Positions 12,569-25,051 of a stretch of DNA of 64,000 nt are shown piece after piece. Each line of letters starts with the position of its first letter. Position 1 is the first letter of the stretch. Made by a program: the position numbers and the translations under genes. The stretch is from positions 184,205,115-184,269,114 of the forward strand of contig CM060708.1 in assembly GCA_030686995.1 (NCBI GenBank), in the 5' to 3' direction. The stretch is from Artemisia argyi. Its lineage: Eukaryota; Streptophyta; Magnoliopsida; Asterales; Asteraceae. A model generated the notes under the pieces. That model ran no database searches. It was given only the letters and a program-made list of their open reading frames with translations, and was not told the DNA's origin.

Positions 12569-13960
12569 TTACTTGCAAATCTGCTTCTTGAAACCAAGCC
12601 TTCCATTTTCCAAGTCATACTCCAAGTATATATTCTGTTGCTGATAGTTTCCTATGATTATCGAAGGCCCGATTCCGGAATTCTTCCCAATTGTGGAACT
12701 CGACACGATTGTCATACACAACACACCCGACTCACCCAAAATCGAAAAATAATCGGCTAACGGTAACACTAATTTCGCACCACCTTTAAAATGAAAACTT
12801 AACTCTGGAAACTCAACGGGTTTATCCCCAATGTTAAAACATGGGCGTAAACCACTCTGGGTTTCCACGTCTAAAGCTCGTTTATACTTTGACATTTGAG
12901 TTTCAAACTCTTTTGCGACCAAATCATATACATGACCATCCATGAAAGTAAACGTTGTTCCCGAATCGATGATAGTCCCACCATTACCATCATTTCCCGG
13001 TACCAAATAACCATACGGGATTTTAACCGTTTTACCACCCACGGTTATTTTCCGTAAGTTTACATAATAATAATCCAAAAAAGCCGACCTAGAATTCACG
13101 GGATTTTTACGGAACTTCGTGTAGCTCACTCCAGCACTTTTAGTGCTGGACTCATCCCGCACGAGCACTAGCTCGCTACTTACCGGTTTGTCATCAAACC
13201 GGTGAGAAACTAAACAATAAGAAAACTTTTTCAAACCCATCTGGGCGGGTAACGAAGCCGAGCCACGCCCAAACCCCGCTATACCCGAGGGTTGTCGGGC
13301 GGATATAATAGAACACCCGACAACAAAATCCTTGACCCCGTCCTCACGGAAATTTAAAGTCTCTGACAATAACAACCCGGATGTCGACCCGGACCCATAT
13401 TGAAGTAAATAAGCTGGACAAGTATCTTTACCATTACACTTAAGCGGACTACTTGACCCGAATATCCACCCGCATTTCTTATTACTACATCCCAAAATCT
13501 TAGCACTTGAAGACATCTTAGGTATAAACTTAGTAATATTCATTTCATCAATATTCGGAAAATCGCAGTCCGAACACGTATACCTATGAGTACAAGGAAA
13601 CCAAACAAGACTACTACCAGTATCCATAACAAACGTTAATTCTTGACCAGGTGACCCAAAACTAAGTTTAATGGAGTATCCACCATAGCTTTGTGGAAAC
13701 ATGGGAACTTCAGAAGAGGAAGAGGTGTTATCATGTGGATTTTTTAAATGGTGGGCCCTAGCTAGAGATGATGTTGTGAGGTAGTTTAAGGTTTGTAACA
13801 TTGGATCATGGCTGTTTTTGTTGTTATTTTTTATGAGTTGTGTTTGTTGTGTTGTAATGTGTGTGATGGTTAATGGTGTTAATGAAAGTTTTTGTGATGA
13901 AGATATGGGAATACAAAGGATAATGAGGATGGGGATGAGAGAAAGATGTGAAGGAGCCAT
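12569..13960 (-). CDS. Secreted pepsin-like aspartic protease (plant A1 family)
   Basis: An intronless 463-residue protein, the usual size for plant nepenthesin-like and atypical aspartic proteases. Residues 1-22 form a hydrophobic signal peptide (MAPSHLSLIPILIILCIPIS), giving entry to the secretory pathway. After a short propeptide-like stretch, the N-lobe begins near YGGYSIKLSFGSPGQ, with the first catalytic motif DTGSS at D113. A cysteine-rich plant insert follows (PCTHRYTCSDC, GCSNKKCGW). YGSGSTSG supplies the flap tyrosine and GIAGFGRG the conserved core. The second catalytic motif is DSGTT at D332. The C-terminus reads GNYQQQNIYLEYDLENGRLGF, as in the family. The closest recalled type is the Arabidopsis At4g16563 group of cell-wall or apoplastic proteases; the substrate is unknown. 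All diagnostic residues are intact. ATG 13960 is preferred because the signal peptide starts there; an in-frame ATG at 14077 would add 39 residues. It is the only clearly intact host gene in the window. Confidence 0.92.
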   Translation of the reverse strand: MAPSHLSLIPILIILCIPISSSQKLSLTPLTITHITTQQTQLIKNNNKNSHDPMLQTLNYLTTSSLARAHHLKNPHDNTSSSSEVPMFPQSYGGYSIKLSFGSPGQELTFVMDTGSSLVWFPCTHRYTCSDCDFPNIDEMNITKFIPKMSSSAKILGCSNKKCGWIFGSSSPLKCNGKDTCPAYLLQYGSGSTSGLLLSETLNFREDGVKDFVVGCSIISARQPSGIAGFGRGSASLPAQMGLKKFSYCLVSHRFDDKPVSSELVLVRDESSTKSAGVSYTKFRKNPVNSRSAFLDYYYVNLRKITVGGKTVKIPYGYLVPGNDGNGGTIIDSGTTFTFMDGHVYDLVAKEFETQMSKYKRALDVETQSGLRPCFNIGDKPVEFPELSFHFKGGAKLVLPLADYFSILGESGVLCMTIVSSSTIGKNSGIGPSIIIGNYQQQNIYLEYDLENGRLGFKKQICK

Positions 13961-14124
13961 TGTTGGGTGTATGTTGAATGGATGAATGAAGGGATTAATG
14001 AAGGTATAAAAGTGTATGAAATATTTATTCTGGTCACAGAGTAGGGAAAGATAAGAAAAATGAGAAGGGGGACTCATTCATCCTTTTAATCTTTTATTAA
14101 TAAAAAAGTTTTTATTTTCCAGCT

Positions 14125-14133
14125 CATTTATAG
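14125..14133 (-). promoter_or_regulatory. Probable TATA box of the protease gene
   Basis: The minus strand reads CTATAAATG, about 165 bases upstream of ATG 13960. Transcription starting about 30 bases downstream would begin near 14098, leaving the in-frame ATG at 14077 inside the transcript. The true start codon is therefore not settled by the TATA position. Confidence 0.45.
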
Positions 14134-15884
14134 TTTATTAAAGGGAAAAAATATATGTTTAGTAAAGTGGAAGATAAAAGCATAAAACAGCGTTAGAAAA
14201 ACAAACAAACAAACAAAAAGACAATACAATTGACGAAGTTTGTTGGGATATTTTTTTTGTTAGAAGGTTTAGCTTTTTTGGAAAGTGATCTAGTTTAACT
14301 CATAAGTTTTTTTTTTTTTTTTTTTTTTTTAATGCATGTCTTAAGAAAAATGAAGTTAAAATTTTCACATTTTACACAAAGTAATTAACTCTGTGTTAAA
14401 GTGATAAAAGATAGGTTTAGTAAAAGTGAAAGTTGAATATCATAAAATGTAAAAACCATATCTCAAATTGATTTTTTTTTATTGCATGTTTTAGGGTGGT
14501 TACGATTTCTGATCTTTTCGTCAACTAATAAATAAATTTTGAACTCACCGTTAGTCTGTTATATAAACATAAAACGGGTGAAGTATTCATTTCTGTAAGA
14601 AGTTTGAGGTAACCACTTTAAAGTACAGTAGGTTTTTATACTACGATATGTTTGAGCCTCCCATAAGCTTAAGTTATATGAGTAGTCTATTATAAATTTA
14701 TAATTTGAATAATCTACTATTATCAGTTTTGAAATAAAGTGTTCCATATAACAACATTAAAAGAGCACGAAGAAGAAAAGTGAGTAAACATCAATAAAAA
14801 AAAAAAAAAAAAAAAAAATGTTTTTGATTTACTGATTTTGCATCCTATGTTATTACTGTTCTATTTTTGCAAATTATGTCATCACTGTTTACTTTTACCA
14901 TATTATGTCTCTTGCTCTAACGATCGTTATTTTTTTCTGTAGTCAAGATCAAACCCCCTGCGAGATGACTGATATACCCTCGTCTTCTTCCACACTTTTA
15001 TTATCTTCTTCCGCACTTTTATCCCGCCAACATCACAAACCTATATTTTCTCTAGCACCACCACCTTCTACCATATCACAACCAAAAGCAACACCCTCTA
15101 CCACCACACAACTACGACCCTCAAATCCTTTCTTTTTTTCCCAAAACTGAATGTACTTTTTTTTTCCCTTTCCCATTATGAATCTACTAATAACACATAA
15201 AGCCTTGAATCTGTACTTAAACAGACATGTATCCCATTTGTGGACAAAAAAAAAACATCTTTTTGATCATAAACTACGTTTTCATGTCATGAAAACTTCA
15301 CAAACACTACATATTCATAAGAAATAATCTCAGCTTTTCACAAATCTAGCATCAAAAACATTAACATGGTTTATGTTTCTCAACTCTTTAGATCTTAACC
15401 TCAATTTATGTTTCATGTGTAAGTTCAATGAAAATACACCCAACGAAAGGTTAACATTAGAGTTCATAATCTACACAAGGATTGAATGTGGAACAAAGTG
15501 GGAGAAAGACCCTGATGAACACCTTCAATCCGGTTTCTTGTATTTTCCTTCCCCGTCCCATGCAAGATCAACCTATGCAAAGGAAAATTACTCACTAGGC
15601 GGGTTGGAGTATCAAATTTTATCACCGAAAAATAACAAAGAATGTGGCAAAAGTGTGTGACAAAATACTGTCTTGTAATTGTATTTAAACAAATTGGGTA
15701 TTGTAATTGCATTTGCGTTAGTTATTCAATATTGAGGAAGCTTTTGTTGATAACCACTAGGAATATCAACTACAATTTAAATCATTATGAATATCAATGC
15801 CGCAAAAAATAATATCATAAATAATTGGAAAAAACATGTCTTCAAATTCTTCAAAAAATAAAAGAATTGAAAAATCAAATTCTT

Positions 15885-15929
<45 letters not shown>

Positions 15930-16130
15930 AATTCACCAAAAGCACCAGATGACAACAATTCAATTCCGATACTTTAACTCACGAAAAACATCGTTTTTTT
16001 TATGTTCAGTGTCTTTAAACGATCTCAGAACAAAACGGATGTGGCTTATGGAGGAAGTTCAGTGTCTAAATGAGGAGAAGGAATAACGTGTTGTAATGTT
16101 TGTTAGAAAAGTTGCGTTTTAGTGTATTTT
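14134..16130. other. Promoter-side spacer, no gene recognised
   Basis: Contains T21-type (about 14310-14330) and A40-type (15887-15926) homopolymers. Two short plus-strand frames (14905-15150, Ser/Thr/Pro-rich; 15373-15660, containing WEKDPDEHLQSGFLYFPSPS) match no family known to me and lack supporting signals. Confidence 0.45.
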
Positions 16131-17710
16131 TAGCTTTTAGAGTAAATTACACTGTTCGTCCTTGTAGTTTGCGTTGACTAGCGTCGTTAGTCCCTTGACC
16201 AAAAAAATTTCACCGTTCGTCCTTAACGGGCAAACGTTTGGCGTCGTTAGTCACTCCCCCACTAACGCTTGTTAAGTGTTGTTACACCTCAAGTCCCATG
16301 AGGGTATACTAGTCATTTCGCAAACCAAAAGGACGAATGGTGCAATTTTTTTAACACGTCCGTAAGTTCCGTTTTAATACGTTTTCGTCTGTTTTTTTTA
16401 CGTTTTTGTCCCGTTTTTTTTTCGTTTTCGTCTCTTTTTTTCCATTTTCCTCCTTTTTTTCGTTTTCGTCTGTTTTTTTACGTTTACGTCCGTTTTTATA
16501 ACAACCCACAAACACCCATTACTATCATTCCCAATACAAATACCTATAGTAGGTATTTCACAAGTAAATTTTTGCTTTTTATATGAATTATTATTTGCAT
16601 GACTCACTAGACCTGCTCACGTATCTACACAAGCCAAATAACTCAACACTCACATCCTATAAACCCCAAGTATGTCAAGCATAAAATCATAACAATACCA
16701 TAATAAGTAATTCACCAATCTAAAACATTAAACATAGCACAAAACTCTAATAAACACTAAACTAAAACTTAAGTAGGATTATGTGCTTATCTGAACGTAT
16801 ATGCTTAGTTTAACTAGTATGAATGTGTCCAAGACTTAAGTATGAGTTTCCTTATGAATATTAGGATATATTAGGACTATTAGGCTATAGAATAAACCAT
16901 TTAAAAACTTAGATACAAACCCCCTAAGCCCTAAACCATAACTAGGTCATAGTTAACTAGAATTAGGTCTAAACCATCCTAAAACTTCCCCATAGGTCAC
17001 TACCACTTAGTATAAGCCTATTAGAACTTAGGAATAGTTATTAGGCACTCATAGGACACTAGTCTAGGCACTAAACCATAGGATAAACCCTAGTCTCTCA
17101 CTAAACACACTTAGGTCATTTAGTTTAACAAAACTAAGTCAAACCTTTCCCATAAGTTACCCTCACTTAGAATAAACCCTTTACGTCTTAGGATTAGTCA
17201 CTAAACACACTTAGGAACATAACTTAGGCACTAAACCTTAGGTAAAACCTTAAACACTTAATAAGTAGAACTAGGTCTAAACTTAACTAAAACAAGTAAA
17301 ACCTAAACATAAGCACCTCAACCTAGCACCCTAACACCTTAGTCATACCTAAGCACACACCCTAACACCTCTAAGCACACACACAAGTAGGTGCATCACC
17401 TACTTGACTAATCCACCACTAATCCTCCACTAAACCACCACTAATCCACCCCTAATCACCCTAAACCATCCCTAACCCACCAAGCAGCTTACAAGCACCT
17501 CCAAACTAGGTGGTAGATCACCTCCTTGTAAGCTACTTGTCCACCTTTTCCCCTAAACCGCCTCCACGGCTTCTCCTCCCCCCTAGCTACTCCTAGCTCG
17601 TCCTCATCACCTCCTAGCCTTGCCACAATACACTCTAGCCTTGCTTGCTCACCCCTCCCCCTTCGTGACACCTAAACACCCCGTACCACCCCAAACCGCC
17701 TTACCGCAGC

Positions 17711-17719
17711 CTATAAATA
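17711..17719 (+). promoter_or_regulatory. LTR TATA box
   Basis: CTATAAATA lies 1.2 kb into the LTR. It is followed by CT-rich DNA and, about 190 bases on, by a donor-like CCAAGTAAGTC. The related LTR at 35830-38917 has TATAAATAC in the matching place. Confidence 0.55.
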
Positions 17720-18596
17720 CCCTCCTTTTCCCTCATTTATTCTCCACACCTCTCCCCCTCCTCTCTACCTTACATTTCTGTAGTACTAAGCCTTTAGAAG
17801 CAGTAGGATACGAGTAGCTAGGTCTTGGTTGAGTTATGTTGTGGTTTGAAGTCGAACGAGCCCTAGAAAACCCTAGAAAAGGCCACGTAAACCCCCCTCC
17901 CTAGCCAAGTAAGTCTTAAATTTAGTTAATTTAGCTTTAGTATAGTCTTAGATAGATTTAGAATGCCTTAAATACCCTAGGAACCCTTGCATGAGCCTTG
18001 AACCCTTTCATTTGCTAGTTTAAGTTTTAAAACCCTAGATCGAGTCATATACTTGCATGCATGCTATAAGTCATTACTTTAGGTCATACACTAGTTATAG
18101 ATAACCTAGATAAGCTAAAATAAGTAAAACATAAGCTAGAAAACTTAGTTGCTAGATAAAATATAAGTTACATGCATATTAGGACTAGTTTTGTAAAACT
18201 TTACATGCATAAGGGTATATATCATAAATTCCTGAAATTATAAAGTCTAGGAACTATTTTTGACATTTCCTAGAAGTTATAAGTGTAAGGACTAGTTTTG
18301 CATAATATTAAAACTCTAGGATAGATATTAAAATAAGAATAAACTAAAAAGGACTAAAAATGTAAATATTATAAAGTTAAAGGTTAAAATGGTAAATATA
18401 GAAAACTTATGAGTCTTAGGTTAGTTACTTAAAATATAGAAGTCTAGGGACTAGTTGTGTCAAGTATAGAAAGTTATTAGTATAAGTAATATAAATTTAG
18501 GGTAGAAAACGTAAATATATATACTATAAGGGTAAAAAGTGAAAATATCACATAAGTATAAAACCTAAATAAAGTTAGAAGCATAACACAATACTA

Positions 18597-18837
18597 GGGA
18601 GCTTCATGCGAGGAGTACTATGTGGATATTTCGTTTTGACGAGTTTGTTGGGTTTACGAATTAAAGTGCCCTGACTCCTCGAACAATTATTGCATATACT
18701 TCTGAGATATGATGGTCCAAACGGTGATATGATTATAACTAAAACCTAATAACAACATAACTCAATAATAGGGAGCTTTGTGTGAGGAGTATTAACTTCT
18801 GAATTATGATGGCCCGAACGGTATTATGTTGATAACA
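18597..18837 (+). repeat. Internal repeat units of the Tekay-like LTR
   Basis: A unit of about 85 bp, recognisable by AGGGAGCTT(C/T)(A/G)TG(C/T)GAGGAGT and, later, ATGATGG(C/T)CC(A/G)AACGGT, occurs at about 18597 (with an insertion) and 18772. It occurs again at about 23013-23085, beyond the nested LTR. The nested LTR therefore landed between two tandem units. Confidence 0.7.
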
Positions 18838-21800
18838 TGATTAGTCTCAGACAGTCAGATAATATTAACCAAGTAATGGTCAACAAGTCAAACGGTCTAA
18901 ACCAATACTCCGTGGAGTTTAGTGTTTCCCCGGATCTTAAATCCCAACGAGGCGTGAAATCTGAAATAAAATGACTTTGAGATCAGGTGATTTGAACAGG
19001 AAAAGGGTTTAAGTGATTGTACTACTGAAATATAAGTATGAATAGCTTTGATAAGCTATATCAACTAATACGTGAAATCAGATAAGTACAAATGGAAATG
19101 AACTGGAAAACGTGTACGTTTAATATTTAAACGTAAACAAAAACAACTTTAACTATAGTAGGAGTTTGCATGTCTTAGGGGCTTAAATGCAAATTAAATA
19201 AACTTAAAATATTTTTTTTATAATTACTGATTTATTTAAAAATTTAAGAAAATCTGAAAATGTATAAAGAAATAAAATGTACGTTTAAATGAACGTAAGC
19301 GTACTGAACTAAATGTGAATTCTGTCAAATAAAACTCCCACAAATATGAAAATTATATTTTTGGAATTCTAAACTTATTAGAAAATTAAAATTATTTTTA
19401 TAACTATTTAATTAATTATTATTATTTAATAACTATTTTTAATTAGTTAATAATTCACTAATAAATAGAAAAATGTAAAATAAGTCTAGAAATATAAAAT
19501 TAAAATTTCTAAAAGTCTAAAATATTATAAAACTTATTTTAAAATTAAAATTATATTTTTCACACTATTTATCTATTTATTATTAACTAATTATTATTTA
19601 ACAAATTATATTGATTTAAATTATTAAAAATATAAAAAAGACTTAGATAATTAAAAAAAAAATTATAAATCTAATTAACCATCACAGGAATCCTAAAAAA
19701 TTATAAAAAGTTTATTTTATGTATTTTTAAACTAATTTACTAATTATTATTCTATTTATTAATTAATTACCAATTAAACTAATTATATTATAAAAAATAG
19801 AAAATGAACAGTATAAATTCTAGAAAAATTTATAAAAATGTTTTACCTTATATAAAATCTAGAAAAATTATAAAAACTAGGTGGTACTTTATAAAATATA
19901 ATTATGCTATTTAATTCTTACTTATTAATTAATTATTAATTAAACTAATATTAATTCTAAATATTACCAAATGACAAAAGAAAATTCTGGAAAAATTTAT
20001 AAAAATACTTTAATATTAGAGAGATTTATTAAAAATATAAAAATACAAAAGTGCTGATAAATAAGCTAAGAAGAAATTTAAATAGATAATTTCTATTAAA
20101 TAGAAGCTATCACTAATTCACTATAATTAAGTTTGGCTTTTTCTGTTTTTTCTTTTATAAAACTAATAAAATACTTAAAATAAGAAACTTTTATAAAGAA
20201 AACTAATTTAGAAACTCAGAATAAGCATTGTGAGTGCTTATTAGACCAAACAGTTGACCAAGTTTGACCAAACAAAGAAATGAGCTCAAATGAGCTTATG
20301 TGGGGTCCACAAGGGTAAAATCTGGCTCACCTAAGTTAGTTGGACTTGAATAAGCTATACTTGATGATAAAAGCTCAATGGATAAGCTAAAAAGCTACAA
20401 TAAGCAACTGCTTATTGGGGTTCTAGGTCAGAAATGGGACAGATTTCAAGTGCAATTCCAAGTGAGGTCCACTGGTGCACAGGTCAAACAAAGGGTCAAA
20501 TATTGAACCCTGGTAGGAGGGGGGTTGGGAGAACCAAAATTTGAGCTTGTGGGACCACTGTGGTGGTCACAATCAACCACCAAAGTGGTGGTTGTGGTGG
20601 TGATGGTCTGTGTAGCAGGGCATCATCTTGCCCTGCAAGTGTGTTCGAGGCTGTGTGGATTGAACAAGAAAAATCACAAAATTATGGAAATAGTGGGAAT
20701 CTCAAGTTCTACTGGTAGGTTATACACACAAGAAATTTCAGACTCTAAAACCTTACACAAAAATCATAAGAATTTATGCCATTTAGGGTCATTTCTGAAC
20801 ATGCACTTTTTGACTTTTTCTAATTTTTAGCTAAGTTGACTTACATGAAGTTTGCTTGATCCTAGATGATTATATATGTTATGAAAAGCTTAAGTAAAGC
20901 TAATTTAGGTTTAAGCTACAATTAATAAGCTTATGTGAGTGTTTATGGTACTCAAAACCTCACACAGTTAACTGTGGAGGGGTTTTTCATGTGATTTTGA
21001 CTTTCCAACAAATAAACACTCAATTTTATGACTCAAATATACTATTATAACCTAAGTGAACTAGTTTAGTCAACAAGCAACAACTGAAAACCTTGATGAG
21101 TCCTTGAACTCAGCTGATCCAAACACCTCTTAAGTGGGCTGTTTTACTGATTTTAGAAGCTAAACACCAATCTAAACCATAAACTTGCTTAATTACTGTA
21201 TAATAAGCTGAAACAAACTCAAATAGGCATAAATAAACAACTACATATACAAATTACTCTAAGTACCCAATGTGAGAAAAAATGAATACAAAATCTTACT
21301 TGAAATCCAAGCTTGACCAAGAAACTGAGAACCAAATGAACAACCTAACACCCTCCACAGGGTACTAAAATCATGTTTCCCAAGCTTTCCATGCTTCCAT
21401 ATCACCTCTCAATCCAGAATTCAAACCAAAATTTGCACAGTTGACTTTAGTTGACTGATTTTGTATTTGTGGAATTTTTTAAACTACACTGAATTGTAAG
21501 TTACTAAAAGCTTCTGTAAGCTTTATAGGAGCTTATATGAGCTTATTTAGTCTGTAATCATCAACTAAGAACAACACTATCAAGCCACATGAGATTTTTG
21601 AAACACAAAATTTGCATAAACTGATATTGAGGTTTAACAGTGTAATTGAATACTTGAAATAGCTTTATTACAAGATAAAAACACTTAAAAAAGTACTTTG
21701 AAACTTAATACAATACTGGAAACATGAGAATTAAAAATTCGACATACATTTTATTTAATTAAACTAGATAATCTTCTCTTCTGCTTCCCCTTCTTTCTTT

Positions 21801-23000
21801 ATAGAAAATTGAGACTCCCTACATGTTTCTGACAATAACCCACTTCTAATCTCAGCCTTTGATTGAGTCAAATCCATCCAAGCCGTTTAAACCTGTTTTG
21901 GCGCCAAAAGTCATTAAGGGTTGCTTGTGGAGGTTTCAAAGTAATTAAAGAATTTTGGGTTGTTGTGGAGGTGGAAGGAGACAAGGAAAAGAGTTTGGAG
22001 GCCAAGTTGGGTTTTTAGGTTGAAAAACAGAGGTGCAGTGTGGAATGGAGGGAAAAAGGTATGGGGATGTGTTAATTGTAGATGTGGGATGGAATGATTG
22101 TGTTTGGAGGTGGACAGGTGGTGGTGAGGTGGTGATACCACCCTGGTATTGGGTGAAGCAGGGGTGGAGAGGGTGTTGTACAGTGGTGGTGGTATTGGGG
22201 AAGGAGGGTCAACGGGGTCAAACACCCGTTTTAAATAATAAGGGTGTGTGGGCCGGATTCATTTTGGGCCTAAGAAAAGTGTGGGTGGGCTGGTATGGTT
22301 TTGGGTTGGATTTGTTTTGGTTTAATAGTAATAAAGGGTCCGGTTGGTTATTAGTATCACAAGGATCAATTATGTAATTTTTTCAAACATAAAGGGCTGA
22401 ATTTGCAATATTTCCAAAGTAGTTACAAGGACCATTTATGCCATTTATGAATAACCCAAGGACCAAAGATATAATTTTTCCATTTTCAAAACCCATGGAC
22501 CTTTTCTGCCAATTCCTCAAACTCCAGGGACCAAACCTGTAATTTTCTGAAAATTGAAGGGTTGAAATTGTAATTTCCCAAAAGTTATCATAAGGACCAA
22601 TTTTTCCATTTAAGAATAGTGCAAGGTTTATTTTTCATATTTTTCCATTTTCAAAACCTTAAGGACTATATTTGACATTTTTGAAACTTGAGGGACTAAA
22701 GTTGTTATTTTACAATTTTTAACTTTAAAGGACTATACTTGACAACTTATGAATCCCTAAGGACCTTTGATGATATTTTTCATGTTTTGATTTACCAGGG
22801 ACTAGTTTTGCCAATTTTTCAAAGTTCAGGGACTGAAACTGTAAATTATGTGAAATGTATTGTTTTTCACCAGTTTACAATCCTTTTGCATAAAAACACG
22901 ATCCAGGGATATTTTATGTATTTTAAGGCATTCCTGTGTATTTTCAGATGTTTTTGCAGTTTAAATGTAAAAGAAATGATGAGTATTTACACACTCATCA
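18838..23000 (-). mobile_element. Athila-like solo LTR, inverted, nested in the Tekay-like LTR
   Basis: Plus-strand ends are TGATTAGTCTCAG and ACACTCATCA. An exact duplication TAACA lies at 18833-18837 and 23001-23005. The minus-strand start TGATGAGTGTGTAAATACTCATCA matches the starts of the Athila-like LTRs at 33580 (minus) and 49661 (plus). It shares with 30215-33580 the AGCTTAT/ATAAGCT-rich body and a TTTGACTTTC(C/T)AA(C/T)AAAT block (20998; 31802). At about 4.16 kb it is the longest of the three. It has no internal coding sequence and no partner LTR. Confidence 0.8.
21797..21804 (-). promoter_or_regulatory. LTR TATA box (minus)
   Basis: The minus strand reads CTATAAAG, about 1.2 kb from the LTR start at 23000. 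The sister LTRs have TATA boxes about 0.9 and 1.1 kb from their starts. Confidence 0.4.
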
Positions 23001-24620
23001 TAACATAATACAATAATAGGGAGCTTCATGTGAGGAGTCATATACTTCTGAATTACAATGGCCTGAACGGTGTTATGTTATATATAAAACATTAACAAAC
23101 CTAAAAACAATAACTTGAGAAACATAAACATGATAACTAAAGCTTGACATACATACAAAAACCAACAACACACTAGGATACGTGAGTAAGGCGGTCTAGT
23201 TTCCGAGTCATTATTTGCATTACTTAGATTACTCTAAACCCAGGTGAGTTCATAGCCTCATACTTTTTAAATTATGTGAGTTTTCATAGTCTCATACTTT
23301 TTAAAATGCTTTCACTCTAAATGCTTTATAAACCTTGTGAGGGAGATACATGCTAAATGCTTTACTTAAAACCGAATACAAGTATTTTTCTTTGGTTGTT
23401 TGCACGAGTAAACTAACTGCCACCACTACATAACCAAAATTTATGAATCTAATCGTTTGGGATATTTTACCCACGCGAACGCAAATATAGTAGATAGATC
23501 TATTGGAGTTTGACAACTCCCGTTGGTATTAACACCCCACTAGATGGTACCAATAAGTACTATATTTGAATCCACTCAAGGTATAACTTTGGCAAGTTAT
23601 CCTTCCATTCCCTCATGTTGGGTCTGCAGCCCACATGACCCGGATCATTAAGGTGTGATTCATGAGCTTAGTGCAACATATTAAACTTCAGATAATTGTG
23701 CATGCATCACAATTATCACAAAACTTGCATTTTCTCATATGGGTGTAACAACTGAACCCAGGGAACTTGTATTCACTAACCCCAAAACCTATGAGTCTCA
23801 CTCAACACCTAGTGTTGACTTTTTAAGCATGTATTCTAGGTATATTACTTCTATGGATCCATGGCAGAAGGAGGTATTGAACTCGGAGGACTTTTCATGG
23901 TTATCGTTCAAACACAACCAACCTAACTCTTAGATTTTTGGGACCTCATCAAAAATAAAAGTATATCTTTTATAATTAAAACTCTGATAACTATGAATGA
24001 TAACTAAATTTCCAAAACGTCTCTTTTCGAGTCGTTTTCTATTACTGTATCTGTGATTCTATGAAGTAATACCCCAAAGACTTTATCCGCTGCGATCAGT
24101 GAAAAATAGGGGTGTTACAGTTTTTTACGTTTTTTTCGTAAGTTCCGTTTTAAAGAGTAGGAAAATGTTAGAACAACGGACAAAAACGGACGTAAACGTA
24201 AAAAACATACGAAAACGAAAAAAACAGACGAAAACGTAAAAAAACGAACGAAAAAGAAAAAAAACGGATGAAAATGTAAAAAAACGAAGGAAAACGTACG
24301 AAAAAGACGAAAACGAAAAAAAAGGACAAAAACGTAAAAAAAACAGACGAAAATTTATTAAAACAGAACTTACAAACGTATTAAAAAAATGCACCGTTCG
24401 TCCTTTTGCACTGTTCGTCCTTTTAGTTTGCGAAATGACTAGTATACCCTCATGGGACTTCAGGTGTAACAACACTTAACAAGCGTTAGTGGGGGAGGGA
24501 CTAACGACACAAAATGTTTGCCCGTTAAGGACGAACGGTGCAGTTTTTTTGGTCAAGAGACTAACGACGCCAGTCAACGCAAACCACATGGATGAACGGT
24601 GTAATTTACTCTAGTTTTTA

Positions 24621-25006
24621 ATATACAATTTTGTTGTCATGTTTGTTTTCTTCGATTTAATAAAAAGTACTAACCAATCTTTGTACTTATATTGTTTCCG
24701 TGCTCTAGTAATTTGATCCGCATATGTTGTAATGTGTTATTAGTAATTCAACCCACATACATAGTTGTTGATATATGTTAGCCGATTTCAATCAGAAATC
24801 TCTATTTTAACTTATTCGCAAGTAATTCGCATGTAACAGGTAACATATTTAGTCAGGTAATCAACACCGACTGATATGTCATATGCATACCACATGTATA
24901 TCGAATTCACATTAGGTTCGCAATATAGTCATAGTTGATGGCACTTTTCAGTTGTGGTCTTATTGATTTGTTGTTCAGCAATTTGCAAAAATAAATAAAT
25001 AAATAA

Positions 25007-25051
<45 letters not shown>

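Larger units (their letters stand above)
16497..24119 (+). mobile_element. Tekay-like Ty3/gypsy solo LTR, interrupted
   Basis: Starts TATAACAACCC (TG mutated to TA) and ends GGGGTGTTACA, the near-palindromic ends typical of this lineage. An exact 5-bp duplication GTTTT lies at 16492-16496 and 24120-24124. No second LTR, primer site or coding domain is present, so it is a solo LTR. Its own length is about 3.46 kb once the nested Athila-like LTR (18838-23000) is removed. It shares two blocks in the same orientation with the LTR at 35830-38917: AGGTGAGTTCATAG (about 23242) and CCTATGAGTCTCAC followed by TTTTAAGCATG (about 23787-23832). The lineage name is an inference from end sequence and length. 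Confidence 0.82.
16140..24611. mobile_element. Mutator-type foldback element, split by nested LTRs
   Basis: The arms 16140-16496 and 24120-24611 are inverted copies starting GAGTAAATTACAC(T/C)GTTC. They are flanked by a 9-bp duplication with one mismatch (TAGCTTTTA at 16131-16139, TAGTTTTTA at 24612-24620). About 220 bp of each arm is near-identical in complement, including ACTAACGCTTGTTAAGTG and CCCATGAGGGTATACTAGT. The inner part is an array of CGTTTTCGTCYGTTTTT-like words. Without the 7.6-kb LTR inside it, the element is about 850 bp and non-coding, so it is a non-autonomous foldback element. The 9-bp duplication points to the Mutator superfamily. Confidence 0.82.

Noticed and set aside
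14905..15660. Two plus-strand frames of 81 and 95 residues
   Set aside because: No recognised domain, no promoter or splice support; left as intergenic.
23739..23933. 64-residue frame MGVTTEPRELVFTNPKTYES
   Set aside because: It lies in the conserved 3' part of the Tekay-like LTR, and the matching LTR at 38.5 kb does not preserve the protein.
16497..24119. A single giant 7.6-kb LTR
   Set aside because: A nested LTR with its own TAACA duplication explains the excess length.
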